This document shows, piece by piece, positions 14,151 through 25,568 of a stretch of DNA of 64,000 bases. The stretch is from assembly GCA_003439945.1 (NCBI GenBank), contig QVRM01002780.1, forward strand, positions 62,001 to 126,000. The letters are read 5' to 3'. Each line of letters opens with the position of its first letter. Position 1 is the first letter of the stretch. Source of the DNA: Dermanyssus gallinae (Eukaryota > Arthropoda > Arachnida > Mesostigmata > Dermanyssidae). The notes below the pieces were generated by a model that was given only the letters and a program-made list of their open reading frames with translations, did not search any database and was not told the origin of the DNA. Position numbers and translations under genes: made by a program.

Positions 14151-15685
14151 ATGTTTAGAGTGTGATAAGGAACTTGAATGCTAGCTGGTCTTATGGAATC
14201 ATGGGTGTTCCGGCTAAATTGTTAAAGTAAGCTTCCTCCGTTATTGCAGCTCCTTTGACACAAGTAATTAATCTATCGTTTCAACACGGCTACTTCCCTA
14301 GATGTCTGAGATCTACCAACGTAATCCCATTATACAAGGGTAAGGGGATAGGTGTCTTGCGTCCAGCTACCGTCCTATCTCAGTTGTTGACTATATTTCA
14401 AAGTTCTTTAAAAAGTTAGTGCTACCGAGCCTAACTCGTTATTTAAAGGCCATTAACTTTCTCTCATCAGACCAATTTGGCGTTCGTAAAAACTAATTGA
14501 CAGACTTAGCCCTAGCACATCTGTGGCAGCATGTGGTTGACTTGGTCGAAATGGACCAGACATGCTTGGGCGTGTTCCTAGACGTGGCGTCTGCCTTCAA
14601 TTGCCGTGACCATGGTTTGTTTACCCAGATGTTGACCCACTTGGGCTGCACGTGCTCTACAGTTAGCTGGTTTTGATTCTATCTTGAGGATAGATCTCAA
14701 TCTGTAAAGGTTGGGCCTATCCAATCTAGTTGGCAGCTCGTTGGCTTGGTGACTCCACAGAGCTCTGTTCTTGGTCCCTTTATGTTTCTTATATTACTGA
14801 ACTTCATACTCTTGAAAATCAAACACGATAGCCTGGGAAGACAATAGCTTTTGCTGACGACACGACAATATTGTTTCGGCTCGACCCGGGCAGCGTTTTA
14901 GTAGTATTAACGGTTCCCTTTAGTTGGTTAAAAAAGTTATTAGAGTTTTCAATGAGTACGGATTGGTTGTAAATACGAGCAAACCCAATATCTTAGTGTT
15001 TTGACTCGCTAGAAGGCTGCTTCAATTACCCGATAGTTTTCGACTGGGTGCCAATACGGTAGATCGTTCTCAGACGGTGAGGTGTCTCGGTTTGGTATTG
15101 CATGAGCATTGATCCTGGCATTCTCACATAGATCAATTGACTTCAAAGTGTTATGCAGTTACTGCAACTTTGCGAAGATTAAGGCAGGTGGGGGTTCCCA
15201 TTGAGGGACTTCTAACTGTCTACAAGGCCCTGTTTTTATCTATTTTGTTTTATGGTGTTCTGTTGTGTGGTGGGTACAGAAGCATTCTACGAAGAGTCCA
15301 GGTGAATCAAAATAATGCACTTCTTGCCATCTTCTCCCGACGGCGCTACGAGTCAGTTAGTGATCTGTTCACTGCTTATGATCTTTTACCAGTCTCAAAA
15401 ATATATATTCTTAGAGTGGCCACGCTTGCCTACGAAACCTCTCGTGGTTTACTACCGGCGGATATAGTATTTCCCCTGGTACCTAGGCGGAGAAGGCAAC
15501 TGCGTAGGGCGACAGTATTTGTGATACCACGGACCAAAATGAAACTTAGGTCTAATTCCCTACTGTGTCGGCTGCCGCATGTTTGGAGCGCTCTACCAGG
15601 ACGCATAAGATCTCTCTCCTCTGTGAGTATATTTGTGCGGGAATTAAAAAAGTATCTTGCTTCCGGCTCCGCTATAACAGATTGA
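14150..15685 (+). pseudogene. RT domain remnant with intact C-terminal frame
   Basis: Successive frames give AAPLTQVINLSFQHGYFP, then QFGVRK, a motif-A-like VFLDVASAFN, VTPQSSVLGPFMFLI (normally PQGS) and a FADD-type box (AFADDTTILF) near 14850. From 15137 to 15685 an uninterrupted frame of 182 codons covers the thumb and C-terminal region (SILFYGVLLCGG, LPHVWSALPGRIRS). Stops at ~14495, ~14676 and ~14845 inactivate the RT. Confidence 0.75.
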
Positions 15686-15851
15686 TGAGAGTATTAGCAC
15701 GCGTTGTGAAGTGATGAGCTGCGAAGATGGTAATTGATTCATGAGTTATAGGAGCCACCAAAGGGTCGGCAATACTGTTGTGACGAGCGTTTTTCCTTGC
15801 TACAATGCTAAATCACACAGATGAACTGATCACCGGTTCTCTGTGTACACA

Positions 15852-16138
15852 TCTGTATATATAACCATGTGACATGTAAATTCATTCTATTTTATTAAAC
15901 GACATTTTTTCTTCGAAAACTTAAGCATTTGTAATGCAGTTTCGCAAATAAGCCACGTTCTGAATCTGAATATATATATAAATATATATATATAATATAT
16001 ATATATAAATATATATATATTCAGATTCAGAACGTGGCTTATTTGCGAAACTGCATTACAAATGCTTAAGTTCTCGGAGAAAAAAAATGTCATTTCATAA
16101 AATAGAGTGAATTTACATGTCACATGGTTATATATACA
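15852..16138. mobile_element. Foldback element with (TA)n centre
   Basis: Arms of ~120 bp (15852-15972 and 16016-16138) are inverted copies with only a few differences; for example GGAGAAAAAAAATG on the right faces CATTTTTTCTTCG on the left. The loop is (TA)n/(TAAA). No coding capacity. It could be a non-autonomous foldback or MITE, or an inverted duplication formed at a TA tract. Confidence 0.85.
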
Positions 16139-16140
16139 GG

Positions 16141-16142
<2 letters not shown>

Positions 16143-16186
<44 letters not shown>

Positions 16187-16711
16187 GCGGATGATTTCCC
16201 GTTGTTGTTCCTGTTGCCGTTGTTGTGCATAATTTTCCCAACATCTACCCAGATCTTCCAACGTCCAAAGTTCCCTAGCATACTATTGTTGTAGTTCTTG
16301 TTTCTGTTGATGTTAATGTTGTTCTGTTGGTATTGTTATTGTTGGTGTTGTAAATGTCTTCAGTAAAGTTGCTGCTGTCGTGATTTATCGTCAATTGCTA
16401 CTCCTACTGCTTCTGCTACAGTATTGCATCTGTGCGATGTTGCTTCCTTCGTTTGGACGACCTAACGGAGATGAATGTCAGCGACAGATGAGCTCTGCGG
16501 TCGCAGTCGAGGTCATTAGACAATGCTTCCCAAAGTCGCCTGCCTACTGTCGTGGCATCCAGTCTCCGAAGTGGTGGCAGAAGTAGAAATCGCTATCGGA
16601 TTAAAAGTCTGTTATCGTCGATAGCATCTCTACTCGACGTTTTTCCTACACCGTACCAGAGAGACGTAGCAATGCACGCACGCATATGTATATATATATA
16701 TATATATATAT

Positions 16712-16764
<53 letters not shown>

Positions 16765-16931
16765 ACATCGATGGTCTGCGAAAACTTTTCGTGATTTGGG
16801 ATACTGGCCTTGAGGACGGCGCGGATAATGATGTTGGTGGTGATGATTAGGGTGATGATTGTGTTGATGATGATGATGATGATGATAATAATAATAATAA
16901 TGGCTGTCGTCGACGAAATGTAGAGATGTTT

Positions 16932-16962
<31 letters not shown>

Positions 16963-16968
16963 CATTAT
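16143..16968. repeat. Microsatellite cluster: (TA)n, (GAT)n, (TAA)n, (TTA)n
   Basis: (TA)n lies at 16143-16180 and 16687-16759, ATG/GAT triplets at 16866-16886, AAT triplets at 16886-16900 and TTA triplets at 16934-16968. The sequence between (16190-16680) is T/G-rich with no recognisable gene. Confidence 0.9.
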
Positions 16969-16999
16969 GCATTGTAGACGTGTGCTGTACGCCTCTCTG

Positions 17000-19186
17000 T
17001 ACAAGCGAAACACAGAAACGCACGGGAAAAAAAAGCACGCATTCAGAAATATTGCGCAGAGCTCGTGCTTTGCTCAGGCAGCGTGCCGCCTGGATGCCGT
17101 AAGTCTGTGTATTGCATGAAGCAGAGCAGCATAACGTTAGTACTTGTGAGCTAGTCGTTAAGGTTGCGATGGTAAGCGATGAGACAGTCTCAACATCACA
17201 GCACTGCCGCTGTTCGCCCCCTAATAAGTTAGCTAGCTAATGCCAAATGGGTGTGTTTTACTGGACATTGACGACTCGCAGCATTTCGAGTCGCGTCCTA
17301 TCCCACAGTAGATGAACAGAGAAGCGTACTACACTAAAGACATAGACTGCAGTTTTGCTGCTGCTGCCACTGTGTGTATGTGTGTGTGTGCGTGCGCGTT
17401 AGGAACACGTCAGGAGCTTGATGTCCTGCAGGTCCTGCTGGGATCAACGCATTTCGTTGGACGACAGTCGAGCTGATAGTAAGCGTCGCTACTGACTGTC
17501 GTTATGTCGTCATCGTCAATTCTCATCAGCACCGTCCCATCAGTGTATAATTTACACGTAGCCTTACTTTCTTCGCGTACAGTAAAATCATTTGACGATT
17601 TCCTGTTTTCTAAACATATTCTCAAACAGTTAAACTGAAAAAACCCAGCGCCCTGAACGATCTAACTAACTCTGGCACGCCGATCTACTACTGTATTCTT
17701 GCTTTCATTTGGTCGTTTGTAGGTGAGGATGTTTTGTTTTACATTTATTGACGTGTTGATCTTAAAGCGAATATTTAAACAATACACGCCAATAACAAAC
17801 ATGTGTGACTTGGCTCAAAGAGATCGTGTTCTTCGTTTTGGTTACAAACGAGCCCTAAGAAAGACAAACAACATTTTTCATATCTCCTTTATTATCACCA
17901 ATAATGATGATCACTCGCGCTGCGAGTCGCCGAAACAAAAAAACTTTAACGTAATGGCCTGGGTGAGGGACGTAGCAAAAATCGATAGGTGCATAACGGG
18001 CGTATGCTAATCGTGAGCAAACATTTGGGCGCCGCCTGTTCCCCTTCAGAACAGGGAAGTGTATGATTCTGCTACGCGTATGAAGTCTCGGAGCCGGAGC
18101 CGCCAATCTATGCATAAAGTCTGCCATGCGTAAAGTCTCAGAGTTTGCTTGACAGAACTCGGTCATTGCTCGAGAACATGGGACTATGTCGCAAGTAAGC
18201 CAGAAGCTGTTCGCCTTTGACGACAAATGCAGTTGATAGCATTCTCACGGCAGAGTCGTTTTCGGCGAAACCAAGTACCAGCAGTGCCAAAATGTGTATC
18301 GTTCACCCAAAACAACTTTACGAATAAGATCGTGAAATCGAACTTCTCTGCGCCAACAGATGTGTTTCAAATAGTATGAGTACCATTTCAGTAAGCCAGA
18401 CCACCATAGTAAGCTAATTAAGAACTGGCTTTTCTTTAATAGCCTTTAGTTGCTCCGCAGAAAGTTTTACTTTCATTTGCATAGTATGGAGATTTAAAAA
18501 GTAGTTCCCGCGGAGAGCGGTTTAGAGATAACAGGCCTGAACTTCAGGTGGCACTGTACCTGGGCTGGAAGAAAGTCGTATAAAATCGTTTATCAAATAG
18601 CAGCTGTTTCTCATGGGTGCGCTAGGGCGTGCTTGATTACCAAAATCTCTTCTGCGAAAGCGGTAACGCATATCCATATTGAAAAATTATATATTTATAG
18701 CAATAGTGACTAGTCATTCTTCAGAAGTGTCGAAATGTATGGCTAATTGCCACAGGTTAGCTACGGTGTTAAATTGTTGCTGTAAACACCAGATGCGCAC
18801 AGATCTTTACTAAAGCGCGCGCATGTTTGTTAGTACGATAAAGGTGGATGATTGGCACCGACTTTCTTTCAACATTTACGCTGCCGTTGTACCCTACAGC
18901 TGTTAAAAACGGTCTATATAAAGAAAACAAATATTAGTGTTAGCATTAGGCACGAACTCTTAATGCATTTAAAGTGGCAAATTATCTAATCGCAGCACTA
19001 GTTGTGTTCCAATTAAACGTAACGGTAACGGTGCAAGGTTATTCAATGAATGAACGTGAATATGCGCGCTGAGCACGCGAATTGTTAAATAGGAACTCGG
19101 AACTTTTTGCATTGTAACAGCAAACGTTACAGCGCAGTATTCGTCACATGAGCAGATACTAAAAAAATACACATTTTACTTCCTTT
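17000..19186. other. No recognisable feature
   Basis: No element motifs or repeats are seen. A 123-codon minus frame at 18226-17855 has no recognisable domain and may be chance. Confidence 0.5.
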
Positions 19187-19204
19187 ATATCATGTCTGTA
19201 ATTC
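19187..19204. repeat. 18-bp target-site duplication, left copy
   Basis: ATATCATGTCTGTAATTC here is repeated exactly at 21216-21233. The pair brackets the family P insertion. Confidence 0.93.
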
Positions 19205-21147
19205 CGTCCGAGCTTTTGCGCCAAGCGAGGGTAAAGGCACCACCACAGCTGCTAGCCAGACGCAGGCTTGACTACTTCAATAGTAGAAAATCTTACATAA
19301 AGCTATGCCTTGACCACAAGCGTGAATACGCTAGGCGGGAGGAAATCCGACTGCTCGAAAGAGCGGAGCGCAAGCCCTCAGCCTACGTCGTACGGCCTCG
19401 TAGGGGGGCAAACCACCTGCTCAGCGACGAACAGGTAACGAGTCACCTGACCGGTTTTCTATATAACCGCGAGACGGTACGCCTGGCTCCAATGATTGAG
19501 CACCCGCTCACATTGGATCAGGATACTATGAATCTGCCCTTTGAGGTAGAAGAAGTACGTCAGGTTCTGCACTCTCTTCCGAGAGGAAAGAGTGCGGGGC
19601 CAGACCAAGTGTACTATGAGCACTGGGTGCAGTCTGAGCCACTTTTGGCAAACCATCTTTGTGATTTCTTCAACGAGATCATGAAGAGGGGACAAATGCC
19701 AGGAGCCTGGCATATCGCCAGGCTTTCTCTTTTATTTAAGGGTAAGCATGGTGATGACAGACGAGACCCAAACTTATACCGCGGTATAGCGTCTGAAAGC
19801 ACGCTGAAGAAGATCTTCTGCAAATTGGTTATAAAACGGATCGAGTACGTTGTCGACCAGACCCTTCCACCGGAGCAATTCGGCTTTCGAAGAGGTCGAG
19901 GAACGCGTGATGCAATCCATGTGCTTCAGTCAGAGATAGAGCGAGCTGTGGCAAAGCCCGGAGGCCATTTGTATGCAGTCTTTATAGACTGCGTCAAGGC
20001 TTTCGACAAAGCACCTCGAGATCTCCTGGTGAAGTCATTCCGATACGCAGGGGTTGGTGGCTCTCTTCTTAGCGTAATTTCCAGTTTCTTTGATGAGGAC
20101 ACCTTACTGGTACAAGGTGAGCAGGAAGTGTTGCAGGTAAGGCAAAATGTGGGAACCCCGCAAGGCGACCCATTGAGCTGCGTCTCCTTCACTCTTCTGC
20201 TTGCCGATTTTGTTGATTATATTCGACAGGAGTTCCAGAAGGCCACAGTTGTGATGTACGCAGATGACATAGTGGTCGCTCATCACGACCTGGGTGCCAT
20301 CAAGCGCATCACTTCTCTGGCGGAGGTGTTCCTTGTCTCAAGAGGGCTGGAAATAAACGCCATGAAGACCAAGGCTATGAAATTCAGAAGAGGAGGTCGA
20401 TTGGCTGCTAAAGACGTTATACGTTGCGGCGGCCAATCCTTGGAATTCGTTAACTCTTTCCGGTATCTGGGGCTTCGGCTTCATTATACTGGGACGACCT
20501 TCACTGCTCACATCGTCGAGAGAGCGCGCACAGCCCTAATTTCTCTTTATGGAGAAATAGGCGATGTCCGGCGACTGTCCGTCCCGACGGCAGTGGCGCT
20601 TTTCTACCTCAAGGTTGTTCTGGCGCTGATGTATGGTCTTGACAGAGTATGGGAACACCTCACTCGGGCAAACTTTGGTTTGCTTGAAAGGTGTTTCACA
20701 ATGTACATGAAGCGAGTACTTTGCCTGTCAATGCGGGCAAGGAGCCGTTTTGTGTACCTAATGTCAGGCTGTGCACCAGTTGTTGAGATCATTCGATTAA
20801 GGTTGAAGACGCTGCGTACAGTACCATTCGAGAGCTTTATCTCGGAATGGGAAAATAAAGTTGAACAAGTCCGACGAGAGGTCGGAGACCTGGATGTTTT
20901 CAGGGCCTTTCACCTCTGGTCTGGTCTTGCGTGTGACAATCGCCACGTCTATACCAGATACATAGTTCATGGCTATCATCACCTGGTTTGTTCGAATACG
21001 AGCTTCCACGAAGAGTACACCGAGTGCGTCTGTCGACTGTGCTCTCAGGCGTGTACGAAGTTTCATGCATCTGCCTGCCTGGCCCTTGCGAAGAGATCAC
21101 TGCACTGCCTCTCTCGTATAACATGCCGCGAGGAGCTGAGTGTATAA
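19192..21147 (+). CDS. Family P reverse transcriptase (651 codons)
   Basis: An RT that would copy its RNA at a nicked target. The N-terminal ~70 residues are a basic linker, followed by fingers (about residues 120-230, GKSAGPDQV and LSLLFKG), FGFRRGRGTRDAI (~229), motif A FIDCVKAFDKAP (~265), GTPQGDPLS (~320) and YADDIVVAH with YADD at 356-359. The thumb follows, then a cysteine-rich tail with a C-x2-C-x7-H-x3-C knuckle near 614-629. The frame has no stop. The ATG and first residues lie inside the target-site duplication, so they are host sequence and the natural protein would extend further upstream. Without an endonuclease this copy cannot move by itself. The clade is not settled by eye. 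Confidence 0.85.
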   Translation: MSVIPSELLRQARVKAPPQLLARRRLDYFNSRKSYIKLCLDHKREYARREEIRLLERAERKPSAYVVRPRRGANHLLSDEQVTSHLTGFLYNRETVRLAPMIEHPLTLDQDTMNLPFEVEEVRQVLHSLPRGKSAGPDQVYYEHWVQSEPLLANHLCDFFNEIMKRGQMPGAWHIARLSLLFKGKHGDDRRDPNLYRGIASESTLKKIFCKLVIKRIEYVVDQTLPPEQFGFRRGRGTRDAIHVLQSEIERAVAKPGGHLYAVFIDCVKAFDKAPRDLLVKSFRYAGVGGSLLSVISSFFDEDTLLVQGEQEVLQVRQNVGTPQGDPLSCVSFTLLLADFVDYIRQEFQKATVVMYADDIVVAHHDLGAIKRITSLAEVFLVSRGLEINAMKTKAMKFRRGGRLAAKDVIRCGGQSLEFVNSFRYLGLRLHYTGTTFTAHIVERARTALISLYGEIGDVRRLSVPTAVALFYLKVVLALMYGLDRVWEHLTRANFGLLERCFTMYMKRVLCLSMRARSRFVYLMSGCAPVVEIIRLRLKTLRTVPFESFISEWENKVEQVRREVGDLDVFRAFHLWSGLACDNRHVYTRYIVHGYHHLVCSNTSFHEEYTECVCRLCSQACTKFHASACLALAKRSLHCLSRITCREELSV

Positions 21148-21215
21148 TTGTATAATATGTATAATTGTTCATGTTATATGCATACTTAATATGAGTGAAA
21201 TAAATACGATGATAA
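19205..21215 (+). mobile_element. Family P non-LTR retrotransposon, 5'-truncated
   Basis: The 2,011-bp insertion is bounded by an exact 18-bp TSD. The endonuclease and PHD parts present in the 53-56 kb copy are absent, so TPRT stopped inside the endonuclease-RT linker. The 3' end after the stop codon is a short AT-rich UTR ending TGAGTGAAATAAATACGATG and then ATAA, a tail shared in form with the copies at ~49190 and ~53025. There is no poly(A). The long exact TSD and open RT frame mark this as the youngest family P copy in the window. Confidence 0.92.
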
Positions 21216-21233
21216 ATATCATGTCTGTAATTC
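21216..21233. repeat. 18-bp target-site duplication, right copy
   Basis: An exact match to 19187-19204, directly after the element tail. Confidence 0.93.
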
Positions 21234-21239
21234 TTAAGA

Positions 21240-22050
21240 AATACTGTTTTGAAACAGGCTTGTGACACGCCGGGTGCATTTTGGCGATTCCTAGAGTGAA
21301 ATCCACAAGTCATATATTTCTCTTTATTCTGCTGGTAAGTCACGGTCATGAGCAACCGGTAATTTTCCAAAACGCTCGAAGGTTTGGCACATTCGATATT
21401 AATTTCGGTGAGGGCTAGTGATTAGGAGTTTTGATCACAAAGAGCAATGTAACATAAATAGCTACGATTATCTTTGATTGTTCTTCGTGTACGATTATTT
21501 TCTGTCTTTTACCATAGTTATTGATAACACAAGCCCCGTACGTGGAAGTAACATTTTGGAATTTAGCGCCTTTTGATTGAAACTGTGGTGCATGTCAGCA
21601 TCTTCCAGTTGAACGTCAAATTGATTTCTTAACTTGAAATTTCGAGCTGCGAAAACACCTCGTGCACCATGGACGTGAATTCCGAGATTAGGCTACTTGA
21701 ACAGCGGGCCTAATCTCTGCAGTTCTTTCGCGATATACTGATCATATCTGACCGGGAGTCGATAAAATCACTTTTTGAACCGTATGCTCGTTGTGAGCTG
21801 CCTCTGTCTAAATGTGCTCCTTCAACAACATGCTAGGGTTTCCAGTCTCGACTTAAAAGCAGCCTTCTTGTCTACCGCGCGGTATCTGTTCAGGCTCCCT
21901 ATTGTCTGAAATAGACGCACCTCTTAGTATTTGGCACTAAATCAGATTTATCTGGAGGATACACTCCCGTCACTTGCATGATAGCGGGACCGCCACCGGC
22001 TTTTAAGATTTAGACGTCAGCCACCAAGGTACTGGTGGAGCTCAGACATT
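21240..22050. other. No recognisable feature
   Basis: No coding or repeat signal apart from a short hairpin GATTAGGC/GCCTAATC near 21690-21715. Confidence 0.45.
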
Positions 22051-22059
22051 AAAGCGTCC

Positions 22060-22290
22060 CGGAATCTTAGATACCTTAATCCGTCTGGCCCACGGAGGAG
22101 AATCTCGTCGTGCCTCAGTGAGAGGGCTCTCGGACAGGCACTCTAAAGGCGGTAGCTAATGTAGTACTAGGCACAATTATAATACATGCGCATGACCTCT
22201 GGCTCACTCCAGAGAAGACCAAAGCATTCTACCTCACTGGCAGGAAAATGACTGCTAGCTTAATCATATGGGCTAGTAGCTAGTGACATC
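22060..22290 (+). pseudogene. Small R1-type RT fragment
   Basis: 22181-22260 reads IHAHDLWLTPEKTKAFYLTG, the segment that follows the YADD box in R1-clade RTs (helix, 'L...KT', then 'L.G'). The upstream frame is broken and the fragment is short, so the call rests on one motif. Confidence 0.4.
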
Positions 22291-22299
22291 ATGACTGCG

Positions 22300-22985
22300 T
22301 GTGTGTAGAATAAAGACAGTAACTAGTGTAATGCATATTTTGTGCTTTATAGGGTACTCATTTTAAAACCGTTTTATCTATATTGTATCTACCTTGGAAT
22401 AAATGAACTTTTATTATGCACTTGCAGAAATTACTCTCATTTTACGTCTGTCAAACGTAATTGGGCAAACGTCGCCAACTCTGAAGGTTACGTTGTCGCA
22501 TCGTTTACTCGCGTGTTCGGCATAGGCGATCTGCGTGACTACACGCGAGTCCCAGTCGAGAAAGTAGCTCGGCAGCTAATCTCGGTCCGGCTAGAGCACT
22601 TATATGTCGTCGTCATCGGTCGTACGGGAGCGACGCCCCATGGGACGCCCCAGCCGACGGCAATATTCATTCGCTGCAAAAGCTACCTGGCCGCGCCAAA
22701 CTCTGACCCTATAAGAGGAAAACAGCATACGAATTGCTTCACGAATCAGGCCTTGTGTAAGATTCCGCACAGAGCCCAGATACGACCGTATTTGAGTATA
22801 CACGCCACTCGGGCTCAAGCACGGCACTGAGAGAAAATCAAAAGACTAAAGACATGGCATTTGTACAGTCAAGTATCTGCGAAGACGAAACAAGCCGGGT
22901 ACCGGCTTGTTTTTACGTCAATTCGTCGTGCGTTCATAACGTCACATCAATCTAGACGTGATACTTGTCGCACAGCACATATCAT
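22300..22985. other. Unrecognised frame, no feature supported
   Basis: A 162-codon plus frame (22342-22830) has no recognisable domain, no low-complexity cause and no neighbours to support it. I leave it unassigned. Confidence 0.3.
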
Positions 22986-22990
22986 GTCCA

Positions 22991-23089
22991 TATTTCGCGC
23001 ACTTGATTTTAGTCGCATACGTATATCTATATATATAAATATATATATATTTATATATATATATATATATACGTATATATATATATATA
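22991..23089. repeat. (TA)n-rich tract, mariner insertion site
   Basis: TA runs broken by AAA/TTT and CG. The mariner element begins at its right edge with a TA duplication at 23088-23089. Confidence 0.92.
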
Positions 23090-24412
23090 CGAGTTGTGTT
23101 CAAAAAGTATCGAATTTTCGCGGGTTACGTATATTCGAATTTCGATTTTTTGTGGCGTTATGTTGGTACTCATGTCTCTCACTTATGCCGACAAGCTCGG
23201 CCATTTTGAATGTTCACTTAATTGTTGACAGCTGCTTTGCTTGCACGTGTTTTGGATCGTCTTCGATTTTTACCTATTCAAAAAAATGGATCAAAGAACC
23301 TGTATCAAATTTTGTGTGAAAAACGAAATTAAGTGCGCGGATGCATTCCGAATGTTGACTGTGGCATACGGAGAAGCTACCTTGGACCGAAGCAACGTTT
23401 ATCGGTGGTACAAAATGTTCTCAGAAGGCCGAGAAGATGTGAACGACGAAGAGCGTGCCGGACGCCCGAGCACTTCAACAACAGACGAAAAAATTAATGA
23501 AGTGGAGAAAATGGTATTGGCCAATCGTCGAATCACCGTTAGAGAAGTTGCTGAGGACCTAAACATATCGATTGGCTCGTGCTATTCGATTTTTATCAAT
23601 GATTTGGGCATGAGACGGGTCGCCGCGAAATTCGTACCAAAATTGCTCAATTGCGACCAAAAACAGCATCGCATGAACATTGCTAATGAGATGTTGGACT
23701 CTGTCCGCGACGACCCAAATTTGCTCCAGAGGGTCATAACTGGTGACGAATCGTGGGTTTATGGTTATGACGTGGAAACCAAAGCTCAATCATCTCAATA
23801 GAAGCTGCCGCACGAACCAAGACCGAAAAAAGCGCGCCAAGTTCGGTCGAATGTGAAAGTTTTGCTGACAGTTTTCTTCGATTGCAGGGGCGTGGTGCAT
23901 CATGAGTTCTTGCCACAGGGTAGAACGGTCAATAAGGAATATTACCTGCAAGTTATGCGCAATTTGCGCGAAGCAATCCGCCAGAAACGCCCGGATTTGT
24001 GGAAGAACAAAAATTGGCTTTTGCACCACGATAACGCCCCTGCTCACACATCGTTGCTTGTGCGCGAGTTTTTGGCCAAAAACAACACACTAATGATGCC
24101 GCAGCCACCGTATTCCCCAGATCTGGCCCCCTGTGACTTTTTCTTGTTCCCTAAACTGAAGAGGCCCATGAAAGGACAACGTTACGCTACGCTTGACGAG
24201 ATAAAGACGGCATCGAAGGAGGAGCTGAACAAGATAAAAAAAAATGGTTTTTTGAAGTACTTCGAAGATTGGAAAAACCGTTGGCATAAGTGTATAATAT
24301 CTCATGGGGATTACTTTGAAGGGGACAAAATAGATATTCATGAATAAATGAATAATTTTTGAAAAAAACACAAGAGTCTTACACAAGAGCGATACTTTTT
24401 GAACACACCTCG
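23090..24412 (+). mobile_element. Mariner transposon, full length (1,323 bp)
   Basis: Terminal inverted repeats of 23 bp with one mismatch begin CGAGKTGTGTTCAAAAAGTA at both ends (23090-23112 and 24390-24412). TA lies on both sides (23088-23089 and 24413-24414), the mariner target duplication. Length and a single transposase frame fit the family. The near-identical ends and one coding lesion suggest a fairly recent insertion into a TA tract. Confidence 0.95.
23286..24347 (+). pseudogene. Mariner transposase, one nonsense codon
   Basis: The 353-codon frame is continuous except for a TAG at 23799-23801, where related mariners have Trp after SSQ. The N-terminal DNA-binding part (residues ~1-110) includes WYKMFSEGREDVNDEERAGR and ITVREVAEDL. 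The catalytic DD34D triad is GDESWVYGYD (first Asp), HHDNAPAH (second) and SPDLAPCDFF (third, 34 residues after the second). By recalled resemblance it is of the irritans/Hsmar2 type. The truncated product would lack the last two Asp residues, so it is inactive, but the ends could still be mobilised in trans. Confidence 0.93.
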
Positions 24413-24429
24413 TATAGTGCCCCAGCCAG

Positions 24430-25230
24430 TGCAAACAAAAATATATGCTGACGATGTTAAAATGTATATAGCTGTAGATAATTATAGGAATGCCAGACTT
24501 CTTTAAAATACATTTGATGCTTGTTTAGAGTGATGTAAGGAGCTCGATTTTAAGCTATCTGTAAATAAGTGTGCCGTTTTGCACTTTGGCCACAATAACC
24601 CTGTACATAGATACACGTTGGGCTCGGAGGTGCTAATGGCTAGGACGTCTATTAAAGATTTAGGCATATTGACAGTATGTACTTTTAGCTATACTCGCCA
24701 CATTTTAGAAGTGACAGCCCTGGTCACACGGAGGCTAAACTGGATATTTCGTTGTATCTATCGTTATGCTAAAAAAACCCTCCCTGTACATAAAGTTATA
24801 TAAGCAATATGTTCTGCCGGTCCTACTGTATGCTTAGTCGGTGTGGATTTTATGCTATGTCCGTGACAATAACACGCTTACTAAACTTTACAAGAAATTT
24901 GTCAGGCGTGTTGCGTCTCGCTGCAACATGAATGAGAATGACGTAAGACGCGAAGATATTGCATTTATGTTAGAAAGGATTCACAAACCCACGTTTACTC
25001 GGATATGTAAACAGCCTGAGAAAGCGGCGAACTTCTTCAATATTACCACAACACGGGCACGCGCCGGGCTCAATATCCAATCAATAACTGTTGATAAGAG
25101 AACGATTGTTAATAGAAAGTTTTCATGGCATCTAGCTTGTAGGTATGACCATACACAATCTTCCTCGTAAACCGCCGGGCTAGGCGAGCTTGTTTTCTTG
25201 TAATGGAGCACCTATCTGTTATTGCAATAA
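24430..25230 (+). pseudogene. CR1/jockey-like RT 3' fragment
   Basis: 24437-24480 reads TKIYADDVKMYIAV, an RT active-site box. 24540-24803 reads LDFKLSVNKCAVLHFGHN, then IKDLGILT and the RRLNWIFRCI thumb. 24841-25170 continues the thumb and tail in another frame. At least three frame breaks are present. It starts right after the mariner TA, so the mariner may have inserted at its edge. The 3' end is near an AATAAAGCC at ~25227. Confidence 0.7.
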
Positions 25231-25484
25231 AGCCCCGCTGCTAAAGGGTGTGTGAATATATATATGCATAACATGATAAGGTGAACTTTAAGATACGATG
25301 CAGTCATGATAAAGCGTGATACTTTTTTGTATGGCTTTGTCGTTTATCTACATAAACACGCCTGACATTGACAGTAAGCTACAGCGCACACTGGAAGCAT
25401 CGACGACCGCAAGACAGCCATCAAACACGTACAAAATGACACCACCCCGTTCCCCGCTTACCTGCTCTCAACCCTGTCGAGCCC

Positions 25485-25568
25485 GGCGGTGGCGCGGTGG
25501 CTTAAGTCTGCGCCCCGCAGCCGGAGGAGACACATAGCAAGTGCGCGGGTTCGAGCCCCACCGTTGCC
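25485..25568 (+). mobile_element. tRNA-like SINE head (pol III promoter boxes)
   Basis: This 84-nt block has an A-box-like TGGCTTAAGTC near 25498 and a perfect B box GGTTCGAGCCC near 25548. The first seven bases (GGCGGTG) can pair with the last seven (CGTTGCC), allowing wobble, like an acceptor stem. A clear anticodon arm is not evident, so a tRNA-derived SINE head fits better than a working tRNA. Flanking similarity between 25461-25484 and 25667-25692 may mark repeated flanks. Confidence 0.45.

Larger units (their letters stand above)
12601..15800 (+). mobile_element. Jockey/CR1-like non-LTR element, decayed
   Basis: The domains are in canonical order: ORF1 remnant (12601-13432), APE-type endonuclease (13510-14150), RT (14150-15685). 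The 5' end lies at the (TA)n tract and the 3' end is not sharply defined. Multiple stops and frameshifts, including one at the RT active site region, show it is inactive. A related RT fragment is at the window end (63770-64000). Confidence 0.75.

Noticed and set aside
22342..22830. 162-codon plus frame as a host gene
   Set aside because: No domain, no supporting context and no codon pattern I can defend; a minus frame overlaps it equally well.
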